A stretch of 64,000 bases of DNA. Source: Excoecaria cochinchinensis. Taxonomy: Eukaryota > Streptophyta > Magnoliopsida > Malpighiales > Euphorbiaceae. Under the pieces are notes generated by a model. That model had not been told where the DNA came from, did no database searches, and saw only the letters and a program-made list of their open reading frames with translations. Shown one piece after another: positions 50,641 through 62,011 of the stretch (the stretch's first letter is position 1; each line of letters starts with the position of its first letter). The stretch spans positions 17,361,501 to 17,425,500 of the forward strand of contig CANTUQ010000058.1 in the NCBI GenBank assembly GCA_947683425.1, given 5' to 3'. The position numbers and the translations under genes are program-made.

Positions 50641-51905
50641 TGAGAATCTCAAACAAAGAGATGCAGAGCAGGAAAGGGATTTTGGGGTTTTAAGAACTTT
50701 TGAACAAAAGAAAAATATTAAAGTGTAATGATGAAGCAGAGAACAGAGAGGGACGAAGGAAGATGAAGGTCGGGCTAGTGGGGTGGCTTTTGGCGGTGGG
50801 GAGTGGCGAGTGGGTGATGAGGGGACGGATTAGGGCTCTTGTGGGCAAGCATTTTACAGAAATATGGTTTTTTTGGGTTTGCCTTCGGTCTGAATTTTTC
50901 TTAACTTTACATTTTTTGTTTTATTTTAATAAAATAATTGAGAACAATTTTTAGAGGCAAAGAATGAAGCCCCGCCAATATTTTATTTTAGGCCAACAAC
51001 GATCGGATTTTATGACTTTTAACGACCGGAAATAATTCCATCCTTAAATAATAATAAAATTTCAATTTTAACGACTGGATTAATTTCCTTTCGTTATTTG
51101 TACATTTTTACGACCGGATTTTTATCGCTTCGCTAAATTTTGGTCGTTAAAACTCAGTTTTCTTGTAGTGTTTTGACAATCAACTAAAGCAAGCTGAAGT
51201 AGGATATGCCAATTAATTATAGTATAGGTCAACCTTCAATATCAGTATTAGAAGTAGCAAGGATTCAATTCATTTCCACTTTAAAACAAACGAATTTAAT
51301 TCATTTGAATAGGCAAAAATACACTGTTAGAACAGCTGGTGACTTCTAGGATATGTTACTGTTGTTCTCAGTGGCCAATCTATGCAATTCTAAAACAATT
51401 AAATTTATAAAACAGTTTAAATACACGAAAAATACAACTACATCAAAAAAAACCACAACAACATATAATTATTCTACATTTTAATATATTCAACTTAAAT
51501 CAGAAGAAAAATAAAACAAATAGAAGTTAAGAGCTTCAATTTCAAAAATGGGAATGAAATGCTTATGAAAATTCGTAAGTTCGAGAACATGCTTCCACTA
51601 AAGAGTCAGAGAATGGCACTTCCAATTAATTTCAATACAAACTTAAAAAGAGAAAAATATTAGTCAATTTCTGAGGAGACCCATTTTAATAATCAAAACA
51701 AAACCCCATAGAATCTGCAATTGAACTTCCATTGAAATCGTAATACAACGTCAAATACAGCCAACAAAAGGAAATTCAACAAAAAACGCGCGAAATCACT
51801 TAAACAGAAACAAAGAGAAAACCTAGATAATTCAAATTAAAGCATAAGAATCGAATTAAAAAAAATGACACATAATAATTCAAAAAAAAATATTTACATA
51901 TTACC

Positions 51906-52250
51906 TGATGCAGATCTCGCCGGAGCTAGGAGGAATGCTGGAGCACGCGACAGGCCGGAGAACAACGCCGGCGTCGACTCGTCGGTGGCAAGGGGACCGG
52001 ATGGCGATGGGCAGCGTACAGTGTGGGGAGCAGCGAAATAGGAGGAGAAAGGGGAAAGAAAGAAGAGGGGAAAAAAAAAAAGAGGAGGGAAATGCAGATC
52101 TCGCCGGCGTTTGCTTGATGGCGGCGGTGGGACCAAACGGCGGGGAGCTCGGCAAACGGAGGGAAGGGACAACGATCTGAACCAGGGGAAAAGGGGGGAA
52201 GGAAGAAGAGGGGAAAAAGAAAGAAAGAAAAAAAAAGAAAGGCAGGCAGG
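51906..52250 (-). other. Outer CACTA GC-rich first exon
   Basis: Open in two frames, CT-rich then GC-rich, ending GCATCAG|GTAATA at 51906. Position and layout mirror the first exon of the inner CACTA. The tail of the sequence is intron-like down to the inner insertion. I do not recognise the protein. Confidence 0.45.
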
Positions 52251-52267
52251 CAATTATAAAATCTCGA

Positions 52268-52700
52268 AATTTAGAGACCGAATAAGGATTCTGTCTCTAA
52301 ATAGAGACGGAAAATCCATTCCGTCTCTAATTAGAGACGGAAATTCTATTCCGTCTCAAATTAGAGACGGAGTAGTCATTCCGTCTCTATTTTTAGAGAC
52401 CGAAATATTTTTCCGTCTCTAAATAGAGACGGAATTATTTTGGTCTCTATTTAGAGACGGAATAATTTTTTCGTCTCTATTTAGAGACGAAAAAAATTTC
52501 CGTCTCTATTTTCGGTCTCAAATTTTGAAGAGAATCGATCCCGCCATAAATAGAGACGGAAATTTTTCCGTCTCTAAATAGAGACGGAAATTTTTCCGTC
52601 TCTAAATAGAGACGGAAATAATTTTCCGTCTCTATTTAGAGACGGAAAAATTTCCGTCTCTATTTAGAGACGGAAAACTGATTTCCGTCTCTATTTTTCA
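52268..52700. repeat. Right subterminal array of outer CACTA
   Basis: A dense run of TAGAGACGGAA and TTCCGTCTCTA words alternates in orientation, so the DNA can fold into many small hairpins. It partners the array at 43709-43880. Confidence 0.9.
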
Positions 52701-52938
52701 TTTTTCTTGTAGTGTCCTCCTCTTTCTACTTCCCTCTCCCATTTTCTTAGCCCCGTCATATGCTACATTTTCAAGAACAATAAAACATAACTAGCTTTCT
52801 CAACACTCAATTTTTTTTGTTTAAATTCATTTATTTTCTTTGTTCATATGGATGCATTTAGATATTGTTAACGATAAGTGAGTATCACGTTAGTATAGCA
52901 ATTTTAAATTATGGATAACATATAAAAACTATGACAAA

Positions 52939-53985
52939 TAGAGGTGGCAAAATCAGCTCAAATTCAAATTATGCCTAAATTCGTCTAAAAAATAATTTAT
53001 CTAAACCCAATTCAATTCAAAATCTACACATTTGAACCGGTCCAAAACCTACCCATTTAAAATTCAGCCCGTATGGGCTTAACCCATATGCCCAACGGGC
53101 CTTCTCCCACTGCTAGACATGCTTCCCATCATGGAGGCAGCACGCAATTTTGAAGAAAATATATACTTTGCTTTGCTTCTGTAGCATTTTAGAGACCAAC
53201 TTTTTCTTTTTTCTTGAAAGACATTTTGCTTATTTCATTTCCTCTAAAATTATAAACGGTCCCAACATTTGAGAGCCGCAATTCATTTTTGCATATGGAG
53301 CTAAAAGGTTAGACATTTTATAAATATAATCATATAAATTCAAGTAATTTAATGAATAGTGAGTTTTACTTGAATGCCATTATATTGGAATATTTATTTT
53401 TCAAATAATATTCAGATTAATTTCAAAAAATGTATAGTTTTAAATTTAAAATCAGATTAAAGTGTTAAGTGATCATCAGTTAAAGTCGAAAAATAAATTA
53501 GTATATTACTTACTACATGTATATCCAATATTTTTATTAAATTAGTTTTTTGAAATGAATAAATACTTACTATTTATATATCAAATATTTTTGTTAAACT
53601 AACTTTTTAAAATGAATAATTACTTACTATTTATACATCCAATATTTTTGTTAGATTAATTTTTTAGTGTTTCGCTATCATATTGAAAATTATTTTTCGT
53701 TAAAAAATAAATTATATGGGTTACTCCATATTTTAATCCGTTTGGACCACCATTCGACATATTTGGGCCAACGCGCAATCTATCTGGATCAATTTTTTTT
53801 AATGTGGCTTTTTAATATTACGTTACGTTATTGTATAGAATTTTTGGTAAACCCATAGTTTAACCCAAATCTGCCCCCATTTGGGCATTGGTCAATTTAT
53901 GATCTTTCTCTTTTTAGCCTATTTATGATCCGTCCATTTATATCCCAATCTAAATCCGCCCAACCTGTACAATTTCCCACCTGTA
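52939..53985. mobile_element. hAT-like element in P450 pseudogene intron (1047 bp)
   Basis: The ends TAGAGGTGGCAAA and TTTCCCACCTGTA match at 11 of 13 positions when inverted. The flanks ATGACAAA and CTCACAAA are an 8-bp duplication with two changes. The intact P450 paralogue has the uninterrupted site ACTCTCACAAACTATCC at about 39807, which proves the insertion and its right end. The element has no transposase. Subtermini carry GGGCTTAACCCATATGCCC-like words. Confidence 0.88.
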
Positions 53986-55941
53986 CTCACAAACTATCCA
54001 TAGAAAATAATTTGTATGCCTCAATTAATCCCGCATTATGTTCTCCTCTATACGAATAAAAACTCTTTAAAATACTTCCATACTAGTAAAAGAAACATAT
54101 AAAATACTAATATCATAAGAAGACAAAAATTATATTGAACCATTCATCCGCTTTGTATGCATTCGATTGTTAATTAAAATGTGAAACTTATTTTTTCAAT
54201 AATATTTTGAGGAGATTTTTATGCATTTTCATGAACAAGAAAGAGAAGAAAAGGAGATTTTGTGTATCAAAAAAGAGTAAAGCTTTTCAATTAATGCCAA
54301 AATTGGAGAAATAATTAGAAGAAACCTTAGCCTTATGGAGGAAGAACTCGGGAGCAATGAGTTTTCTTTGGTGGTCGCAGTGGGATCCATTAGCCCTTAT
54401 GATGTCATTGCCAAGAATGGGCTCCATGGCCTTAGAGAGATAATTAGGTTTACCAAAAATCCAAGGATTTGGGAAGATTCATTGCCTTTATAAACTCTGG
54501 TTCAATGACATATAGATGTTATACTGATTCCCAGTTGAATACATGTATACATGCCCTGCAAAAACAAACCAATTAAACAAAAATCACAATTTGATTATAA
54601 TTAGACATTAATTAATAGAGATAGAAAATTAAGCATACCATACGGTTGAGCCCATTGATGAAGGTAAGGGAAAAGGGAGTAAGACCAAGCAGTGTGAGAG
54701 ATAGAAGATTGAATATGAGTAGTGTGCATGGATTGGATTTTCTTCATATCTTGAATGTTTCCAAACAAAAAATGAGGTTTTGGTCCTTCAATTCCTTGTT
54801 TCTTAATCATAGATCTAATCCTTCTAGGTTTTAACCAAAGCACATCACATATTCTGTAAAAGAAAACACATATTCCTATTTGTAATAATACATACGAAAT
54901 CACTTGTCTTACAGCATCTCTCATCATCTCTCTCTATGATCTTTCTTTCTTTCTTTCTCTGCAACTAATAAATACTAGCCTCTCAAAACTAACCGGATCT
55001 TTTATATATTAAACTAATAAATAGTTTTGTTGGATTTACATAACTATACTCTGCTAAATCAATTGACATACACTATTGGCTATACTGTTTCAAAATACTT
55101 AATCCTAACACTTCAAGTGTATGTACAAACAAACCTCAAATATGCACTATAGCTCAAACATACATGAGCCAGGTATTGAACTTTTGAGTCATTCTCTCTC
55201 TAATTTCTTTCTCTAAATTTATTAACTTAAATTTTAAAGCATTGACGGCTAGTACAATCAGACCTTTCTTATTTGCAGATTCAGTTTGTATCCTTGATTT
55301 GATCAGACTTTTTTTTTTAATCTAGATTTACATATTTATAATAAATCGGGAATTATTTTATAAGAAATTTGGTGGAATAATATAATAAAATCATAGAAAT
55401 CATCAGCATGCGCCAGCCATTTTTTAACTTGGACTGGGGACCTTTGACAGTCGCCAGCCATTTTTTGGGATCTTTGATAGTTTTGGTCTTTTGGAATGAA
55501 AATTCCTATGCAAATGCAGACAACGTAAATTTGCGTTAGCTCTTCCAATATATTCCAATAATGCATGACCAAGAAGGCAAGAACAATAAGTTTAAGTTAA
55601 AGTTTTTTTATTTTTTTCAACTTTTTACGTTATTCTTTTCATCATGATTTCTTTTCTTCTTTTTTGTTTTGCATAAATAAAAAATAGTTTTTTAATTCAA
55701 TTGGTTAAAACAACAAAAATTTGAAAATTGAGAGATAATTTGACCCAAAACTAAGTTGATTTTGTCTCAATTTATTTATCGTCTAATCATTTCGAGCTAA
55801 ATTACAGATTTGTCTCAATTCTAGTCATTTATGGTCTACTAACTTCATTGAAGAACTCGTAATTAAAATAGAAAAAAAAATCCAATTCTATATTAAAATG
55901 TTTTCAGTTTAATTTTATTTTATGGTGATGTATAGTTTTAC

Positions 55942-56586
55942 CATGGTTATTAAAACCGGACCGGACTGGCCGGTTCAACCGCATAAAACCGGATTGAAAA
56001 AAATCAGGATGAACCGGGTTGAACCGGCCAAAACCGGGTCTAGTTTAAAATAATTAATAAAATAAGTATTTTTTTCATAAAAATAAAAAATAAATAATCT
56101 AATAAATTTTATTTAACAAATAATTGATTTTTTTTACTATTTAATCACATTTAAACTTAATGAAAATAATATAATGATTTAATAATTCAATAAAATATAA
56201 TAGAATAAAAATTGAATAAATTATTAAAATTGGTGAACTTAAAGATAATTTTCTATCATTTTTTTTTTAATTTCACCTATAGTTATTGAATTATTTAATT
56301 TTTAAATTAAAACTCATAAATAAAATATTTTAATAGAAAATACCTAATCAAGTAATAATTTAAAAAAATTAAAAGATGAAAAAATATTATTACTAATATA
56401 TTTGAGGCATATGTTAAATGTTTTGATTGATTTTTTTTTTTTTTGAGTAGTAGTATTTATAAAAATTATACTAATTAATAAAATTTTAAAAAATAGAAAA
56501 AAAATCCGGTTGAATCAGGTCAAACCAATCGAATCACGAACTCTCAGCTTTACCGGTTCTTTATCCGGTCCGGTTTCAATAACATT
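55942..56586. mobile_element. Putative MITE-like element with AAAACCGGACCGG ends
   Basis: GGTTATTAAAACCGGACCGG at the left and CCGGTCCGGTTTCAATAACA at the right are inverted copies with two differences. Further CCGGTTGAA words occur inside both ends, and the centre is AT-rich. The flanks (AGTTTTAC / GGTTTTAT) are only weakly alike, so superfamily and exact ends are uncertain. Confidence 0.6.
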
Positions 56587-56807
56587 GGTTTTATACCATA
56601 AAATGTTTCTCTTTTGGTGGTGTTTATGTTGAAGGCCTGTCCGTGACTAGTTGAAATTGAGTTAAAGAGAGTATGCTCTTGATGTTTTGTTTTATGGGCT
56701 CGAAGCAACCATAAGATGTTGTGTTTATGCGCTTGCAGCAACCATAATGGGCCCATCTGAGATCCAAAATCCAAATTTTTACCTTTTTTTTTTGAATAAA
56801 CCTTTCA

Positions 56808-59800
56808 TTAAGAACGTAAATCAGCAAACAGAACATCGATAAGGAACGGAGGTGGACATCCCCACTCTCCACAAACAGACTTTGATCTAACAGCTTTTGC
56901 TAAAACATGGGCAGCTAAATTCGCTGTTCGTCTGACGAAAGCAATAGAGCAATTATCTAATGCTTTTACAAGACTACGGCAATCTTCTATAACATCAGAA
57001 AAATAAGAACCAATAGGACACACATCATTCAGAGCTTGAGAGACCATTAAGCAGTCTGTCTGAATACAGACTTTGCCTAACCCCTTGTCCTTTAGCCAAC
57101 TTAAAGCCTCTTTTACTGCTAGCGCTTAAGCAATGTGCGCTTCAAAACAACCATTAAAAGCCCCATGACGTGCCGCGACACAATCCCCTAAATGATCTCG
57201 AAGAATAAACCCAAAAGAGCTGAACCCCTCCTGCTTAAAACAACCAGCATCCACATTGCAATTCAGGTAGCCTTCCTTTGGATATTGCCATCTGTCTACT
57301 TGTAAATCATGAATAAAATCACCATCACCCGTTTTCATCTTCTGAGCTTCAAGCCATTGAGTGAGAACCAGATTTGCTAGCATACAAACCATCTTCGGTG
57401 CATCCCTTTGCTTCTCCCACAACACCTTATTCCGATTCTTCCACAAACCCCACAGAATACTAACAATACCACCAACAATATCCCCCTAAGCAGTCTTTAA
57501 TAAATATGAAAACCAACTATAAAAGTTATCTACCTCTGACATTCGGTTATCCTCAAAGAAAATGTTCCATACCTGTTGAGCAAAACCGCAGGTTATGAAC
57601 ACATGGGTTTCATCTTCACCGTGCTGTTGACAAATCGAGCAAATCGGATTGATCATGGCTCTCCGCGATACAAGGTTGTTCATAGTTTGAAGGCAATAGG
57701 ACAGAGATCTCCACAGTAAATTCTTCATTTTCGCTGGGATCTTCAAACGCCACAGCTTAGACCAGCAAATTGAAATCATATCTTGTTGATCCCTCCATTG
57801 TGCTGCCATGGCAGCGTGATAGGCTTGACGGATTGAGAACACACCCCTCTTGTCTAAGTTCCACATCCAGCAGTCAGTTTGATTTTTCCTCCCTCGTGGA
57901 ATAGCATAAATCAGCTCTTTGTCCCTGTCATTAAACATTCTATCCACCAAACCAGTATTCCAATTACCATAAGAATCTAATAAATCACTTGCATAAAAGA
58001 TTTCTGAAGAGCTATTCTCAGTGCTAGAGATGTGGGGGTTGTCCATATTTGGTAGCCAAGGGCTCCCCCAAATTTTCGTGGATTTTCCATTCCCCACTTT
58101 CCTGGATAGACCTTTTTTAAGAACTCCACGCCCAGCCAGAATACTTCTCCATACCAAAGATGGGTTATGCCCCAAAGTAGCATGAATAAAGTCAGTTGAA
58201 CGAAAATACCTGGCCTTGAGAACCTTAGCAGTAAGCGAATCCGATTTCTGAAGAACTCTCCACCCCTGTTTTGCTAATAGGGCAAGATTGAACTCATGCA
58301 AACTTCTGAAACCCATTCCTCCACTTCCTTTAGGAACACATAATCTTTCCCATCTCTGCCAACAAATGCCAGTGGAATTTGATCCATTAGACTTCCACCA
58401 AAATCGATTTAGCATCTTGTTCAACTCATCACAAAATTGAAGAGGCATCTGAAAAATGCCCAATAGATACGTTGGGATTGATTGTAGAACAGACTTTATC
58501 AGAGTTTCTTTACCAGCTCGAGACAAGAACTTCTCCTTCCAACCATTGATTCGCTTCCAAATTCTGTCTTTCAAATATCTAAACATGTGATTCTTATTCC
58601 TGCCTACAGATATAGGAGCGCCCAAATACAAACCCAGCTCGCTAGTTGTGGTAACCTGTAGTGTGCTACACACTTCTGCCCTTTCACTATCTCTGGTATT
58701 ACTGCTGAAGAAAACATTTGATTTTTGATAATTAATGCACTGCCCAGATGCTAACTCATAGAGATTTAAGCACTCTTTAATACAATTTGCTTCTATAGAG
58801 TTAGCTCTGGAAAATAGGAAGCTATCATCAGCAAAAAACAAGTGTGACACAGAAGGAGCTGATGGAGCTACCCGACAACCGTGAAGCAAACCTCGTTGTT
58901 CCTTATCTTTGAGTAAAGTTGATAAACCTTCAGCACAAATGATGAACAGATACGGGGACAAAGGGTCCCCTTGTCGCAAGCCCCTTTGAGGGGTAATTGG
59001 CCCCAGTTCTTGCCCTCCATGAGTAATCTTATAAGAGACCGCTTCCACACACATTCTAATCCAATTTATCCATATGGAATTAAAGCCCAACTTCGCAAGC
59101 ATCTGCTTCAAGAAACCCCACTCTATTCAATCATAAGCCTTGCTCATGTCCAGTTTTAAAGCTGCCATCCCTCTTCGACCTTGTCTCTTACACTTAAGAT
59201 TATGAACCAATTCATAAGCCACAATTACATTATCTGTGATCAATCTACCAGGAATGAATGCACTTTGTGAGTCAGAAATGACCTTCAAAAGGACCCTTTT
59301 AAGCCTATTGGCTAACATTTTTGAAACAATCTTGAAAAGCACATTACAAAGAGCAATTAGTCTCATGTCTGTGATAAATTCCGCATCCTTCTTCTTGGGT
59401 ATCAGCACAATGAGAGTGTCATTAAGATTGGTTGGCATTGTTCCTGAATGAAGAATTGACAGACAAGCTTTAGTAACATCAGTCCCTACAATATTCCAAA
59501 ACCTTTGGTAGAAGGCTGGATTTAAGCCATCCGGTCCTGGACTTTTATCCGGGTTCATTGCGAAGCAAGCCTCTTTAACCTCTTCATCATGGAACCTGGC
59601 TGATAGGAACTCATTATCCTCTATCGTAACTTTAGGCTGAACTAGATCAACAATTGTAGTTTCTGTGCTTGCTTCACTCAAGAAAATATTATGAAAGTAT
59701 TTAAGGATGATTTGTTCCATACCTGAACCCCATCCGGTCCACACCCCTGAGGAGTCCTTGAGTCTAGTGACATTGTTCGTTTTCCTCCTGCCTGAAGCAT

Positions 59801-60875
59801 ACGTATGAAAATACTTTGAGTTGGAATCACCATCCTGAAGCCAGAAGAGTTTAGCCCGTTGTCTCCAAAAATCCTCTTGTTGTTTAAGAGTCTTAACTAA
59901 TTCAGTAGAAGCTTTATTGTATTGGTTCAGAGAGAAAGAATCACATTTGCCTCTGTACTTTTCCATCAAACACCGAAATTTATTGAGCTTTCTACTGAAA
60001 TTGCCATCCAGAGTCTGACTCCAAGTTCGCAATGCCCCCACACAAGCGTCTAATTTAGTTGCAATCGGACAAACCCCGGCATTTATCCATGCCTGCTCTA
60101 CTATTGAGCTACACTTATCCTCTCTGAGCCAGGAATTCTCAAATCTAAACCGCTTCACAGATGTTGTTTTAACCCATGTTCTCACTTCCAAAAACAAAGC
60201 AGAGTGATCTGAACAAGCTGTAGCCACATTATGCAGAACTGAATCTGGGAACCTCTTGTGCCATTCTGTATTGACCAATGCTCTATCTAACTTTTCTTCA
60301 ATCCACCATCTTGAACCCCTTCTAGATTCCCAAGTGAATTGATACCCTTTCATATCAAGGTCTGCCAACCCACTATCAGTTACCGCCTCTCGAAATCCAT
60401 CAATAAGCCATTGTGGTTGCTTGTTCCCACCCTTTTTTTCAGAACTTCGAAGGAGGTCATTAAAGTCTCCAATACAACACCAAGCCTCGGTTGTGCTTCT
60501 AACCAAAGATCTGAGCAACTCCCAGGAAATACGGCGACGATGCCTCTCCGGGCAACCATAAAACCCAGTCAGTCTCCAAGTCTCTAAATGCTGGATAGAA
60601 ACTATAACATCAATAAAATTAGTACAGCAAGATAACACTTGGATCTTAGCTTCTCGTTTCCACAAAAGAGCTAAACCACCTCCATGTCCTTCCCCTTCAC
60701 AAACCACACACTCATCAAAACCCAGTTTCCTCCTAACTATCTCCACTTTACTTTTCTTAATCATCGTTTCCATAAGGAAAACAATGATGGGCTTATGGAT
60801 ACAGATAATATCCTTCAAAACTTCAGCTGTCCGTGGGTTGCCCAGTCCACGGCAGTTCCAACTTAGCACACTCAT
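56808..60875 (-). pseudogene. LINE-2 ORF2: endonuclease, reverse transcriptase, RNase H
   Basis: One frame of 1,355 codons holds an apurinic-type endonuclease (SWNCRGLGNPR, CIGDFNDLL, SDHSALFLE) and a reverse transcriptase (DGLNPAFY, LIPKKKD, SAFIPGRLI, active site FADD). It continues with a zf-RVT region (CSICQQHGEDETHV) and an RNase H (NVDAG, QTDCLMV). Three nonsense codons break it: TGA at 59129-59127 right after SKAYD, TAG at 57488-57486, and TAA at 57128-57126, where RNase H normally has its conserved Glu. No frameshift is seen. The start ATG overlaps the ORF1 stop. Confidence 0.92.
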
Positions 60876-62011
60876 GGGCCCTGGCGGGCCTGGGCTCTAG
60901 GTCCCGCCATTAAACCATTTTTTGATTGCACATCTAGGTCCACACAAACTAGACCACTCTCCCTACGTGGCCTCTTCACCTCCACAATTATTCCCTCCTC
61001 TGAAGTAGTTGACTCTCCATAAATGGCTCCTTTATTAACTCCCTCAATCTGCATGTTAACTTCCATACTTGCTTCACGTGGATCATGCGTATTGACACCA
61101 CTCCTATGATCATGGTGCACATTTCCATATCCTTCCACTTCCATACCTGTCAATACACTTTCCTTAATTGACCTTCCATCATCATCCATGGAATCTCGTA
61201 GCCATTCTTTGCCAATTTGAAGCACAGGGCGCTTAAAAGTTGCACGCAGGTAGCTACCATAAGCTCTTTCTTTGGGACGGTTCGGGTGATCAAATAAAGC
61301 ACCACAGAATTTATCTACATGGCCTAAAACACCACAAAAGAAACAAAAGGATGGTAAACGTTCATATCGGAAGTCTACCTATAACCAGTCTCCTCCGTTC
61401 CTTTTCAATTTTTGTCCACGTTTCAAAGGGACTCTGACATCTAATGCCACCTTAACTCTCAGATAACCCCTCCGTGGTCCTTCAAAGTTCTTAGGGTCAT
61501 TCTCCACAAAGCGGCCAATTCGATTACCAATGGCTTTGCATGTGGTCTCAGTCTGAAAACCAATTGGTAAATTCACAACTTGAACCCAAATAAGAAGAAA
61601 GTTCAGATCAACTTGTGCTATTTGTTCATTATCCTCCAGCTGTTTCATGATTAACACGTTTTGATTGAATGTCCAAAGACCATCATTAAGAACCCATTCC
61701 ATGTCTAAAACGTGATAGAATTGGAATAGATACCGACCCACACTCTCTGATTCAGTCATTGTCACCCCTTTGACCGGCCTCCAAATTGATGCCAACGTAT
61801 TACGCATTGAGTCAAAATGAACAGGCTTGTTGTTGAGGAAACGACCAACAATAAAATAATGATTGTGCTTGGCACCCTCATTGTCATGTTCATCTTCCAA
61901 AACTAAGCCTTCCTCCTCCTCATCTGTTATTCTGAGACCCGCATATAGCTCTTCCACCCCCCTTCCCTTTATCAGACGTTGAAGCCATACTAAAAGGCAG
62001 AGAATACTCAA
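60872..62011 (-). pseudogene. LINE-2 ORF1: DUF4283 and zinc-knuckle nucleic-acid binder
   Basis: From about 62011 the frame has DUF4283 features (HYFIVGRFLNNKPVHF, VLDMEWVLNDGLWTF) and RVKVALDVRVPLKRG. A TAG near 61381 is followed in the same frame by a CCHC knuckle CFFCGVLGHVDKFC and a hydrophilic tail. It ends in TGA at 60874-60872, overlapping the ORF2 ATG as ATGA. ORF1 proteins bind the element RNA. The true N-terminus is uncertain. Confidence 0.85.

Larger units (their letters stand above)
45483..51170 (-). mobile_element. Inner CACTA element: chimeric Pack-CACTA (5.7 kb)
   Basis: The ends are CACTACAAGAAAA and TTTTCTTGTAGTG with duplication TTT on both sides (45480-45482, 51171-51173). 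It sits inside the outer CACTA. Its subterminal motif differs: TTAACGACCGGA and reverse, at about 45496-46070 and 50998-51160, so it belongs to another CACTA family. No transposase is present. The interior carries exon pieces from DNAJC25-like, callose synthase and casein kinase 1 genes, all on the minus strand downstream of a GC-rich promoter/first exon at 50487-50640. Confidence 0.92.
43701..52714 (-). mobile_element. Outer CACTA (En/Spm) element in P450 exon 3 (9.0 kb with its insert)
   Basis: The ends are CACTACAAGAAA and its inverse TTTCTTGTAGTG. The 3-bp duplication TCC flanks it (43698-43700, 52715-52717). Excising it in silico restores the exon with one substitution against the intact copy. 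Subterminal arrays of AGAGACGGAA in both orientations fill about 43709-43880 and 52268-52700. Without the inner element it is about 3.3 kb. It keeps a stub of the CACTA-associated Transpos_assoc domain and a promoter-side GC-rich exon at the right, so its own transcription runs right to left. No TNPD-type transposase is left, so it is non-autonomous. Confidence 0.93.
42448..54927 (-). pseudogene. CYP714 duplicate, disrupted by transposons
   Basis: This is the paralogue of the intact P450. Exon 1 (54927-54639) is open. Exon 2 (about 54555-54330) has small insertions that shift the frame into a stop. The exon 3 acceptor is changed from AG to TG, and that exon has lost 27 bp and is split by a CACTA element between 52715 and 43700. 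Its remainder is 43700-43525. Exons 4 (43405-43024, three codons shorter) and 5 (42885-42448) keep AGHDTTA, EGLR, PERF and FGFGSRLCVG. Intron 2 also holds a hAT-like element (52939-53985). It cannot make a full enzyme; the 3' exons could at most be read from a transposon-derived transcript. Confidence 0.9.
37696..55890. repeat. Tandem duplication of the CYP714 locus
   Basis: Unit 1 (about 37696-41855) and unit 2 (about 41856-55890) match through the downstream flank, P450 exons and introns, and upstream flank. Examples are CAATACACCATGGAGTAGCAAA at 37780 and 41946 (first 20 bases shared) and ATGCATGACCAAGAAGGCAA at 41563 and 55560. Unit 2 is about 14 kb because of a 9.0 kb CACTA and a 1.05 kb hAT-like insertion; without them both units are about 4 kb. 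Confidence 0.85.

Noticed and set aside
50700..50954. 84-aa ORF on + beside the inner CACTA right end
   Set aside because: It runs into the subterminal array, has no domain, and is antisense to the promoter-like region.
52268..52700. Regular array of short repeats resembling CRISPR
   Set aside because: The units are inverted pairs with no unique spacers; this is a CACTA subterminal array.
54601..54927. A third P450 gene (lone first exon)
   Set aside because: Order, orientation and flanks show it is exon 1 of the transposon-split second copy.
57977..58183. Short ORFs overlapping LINE-2
   Set aside because: Shadow frames of ORF2.
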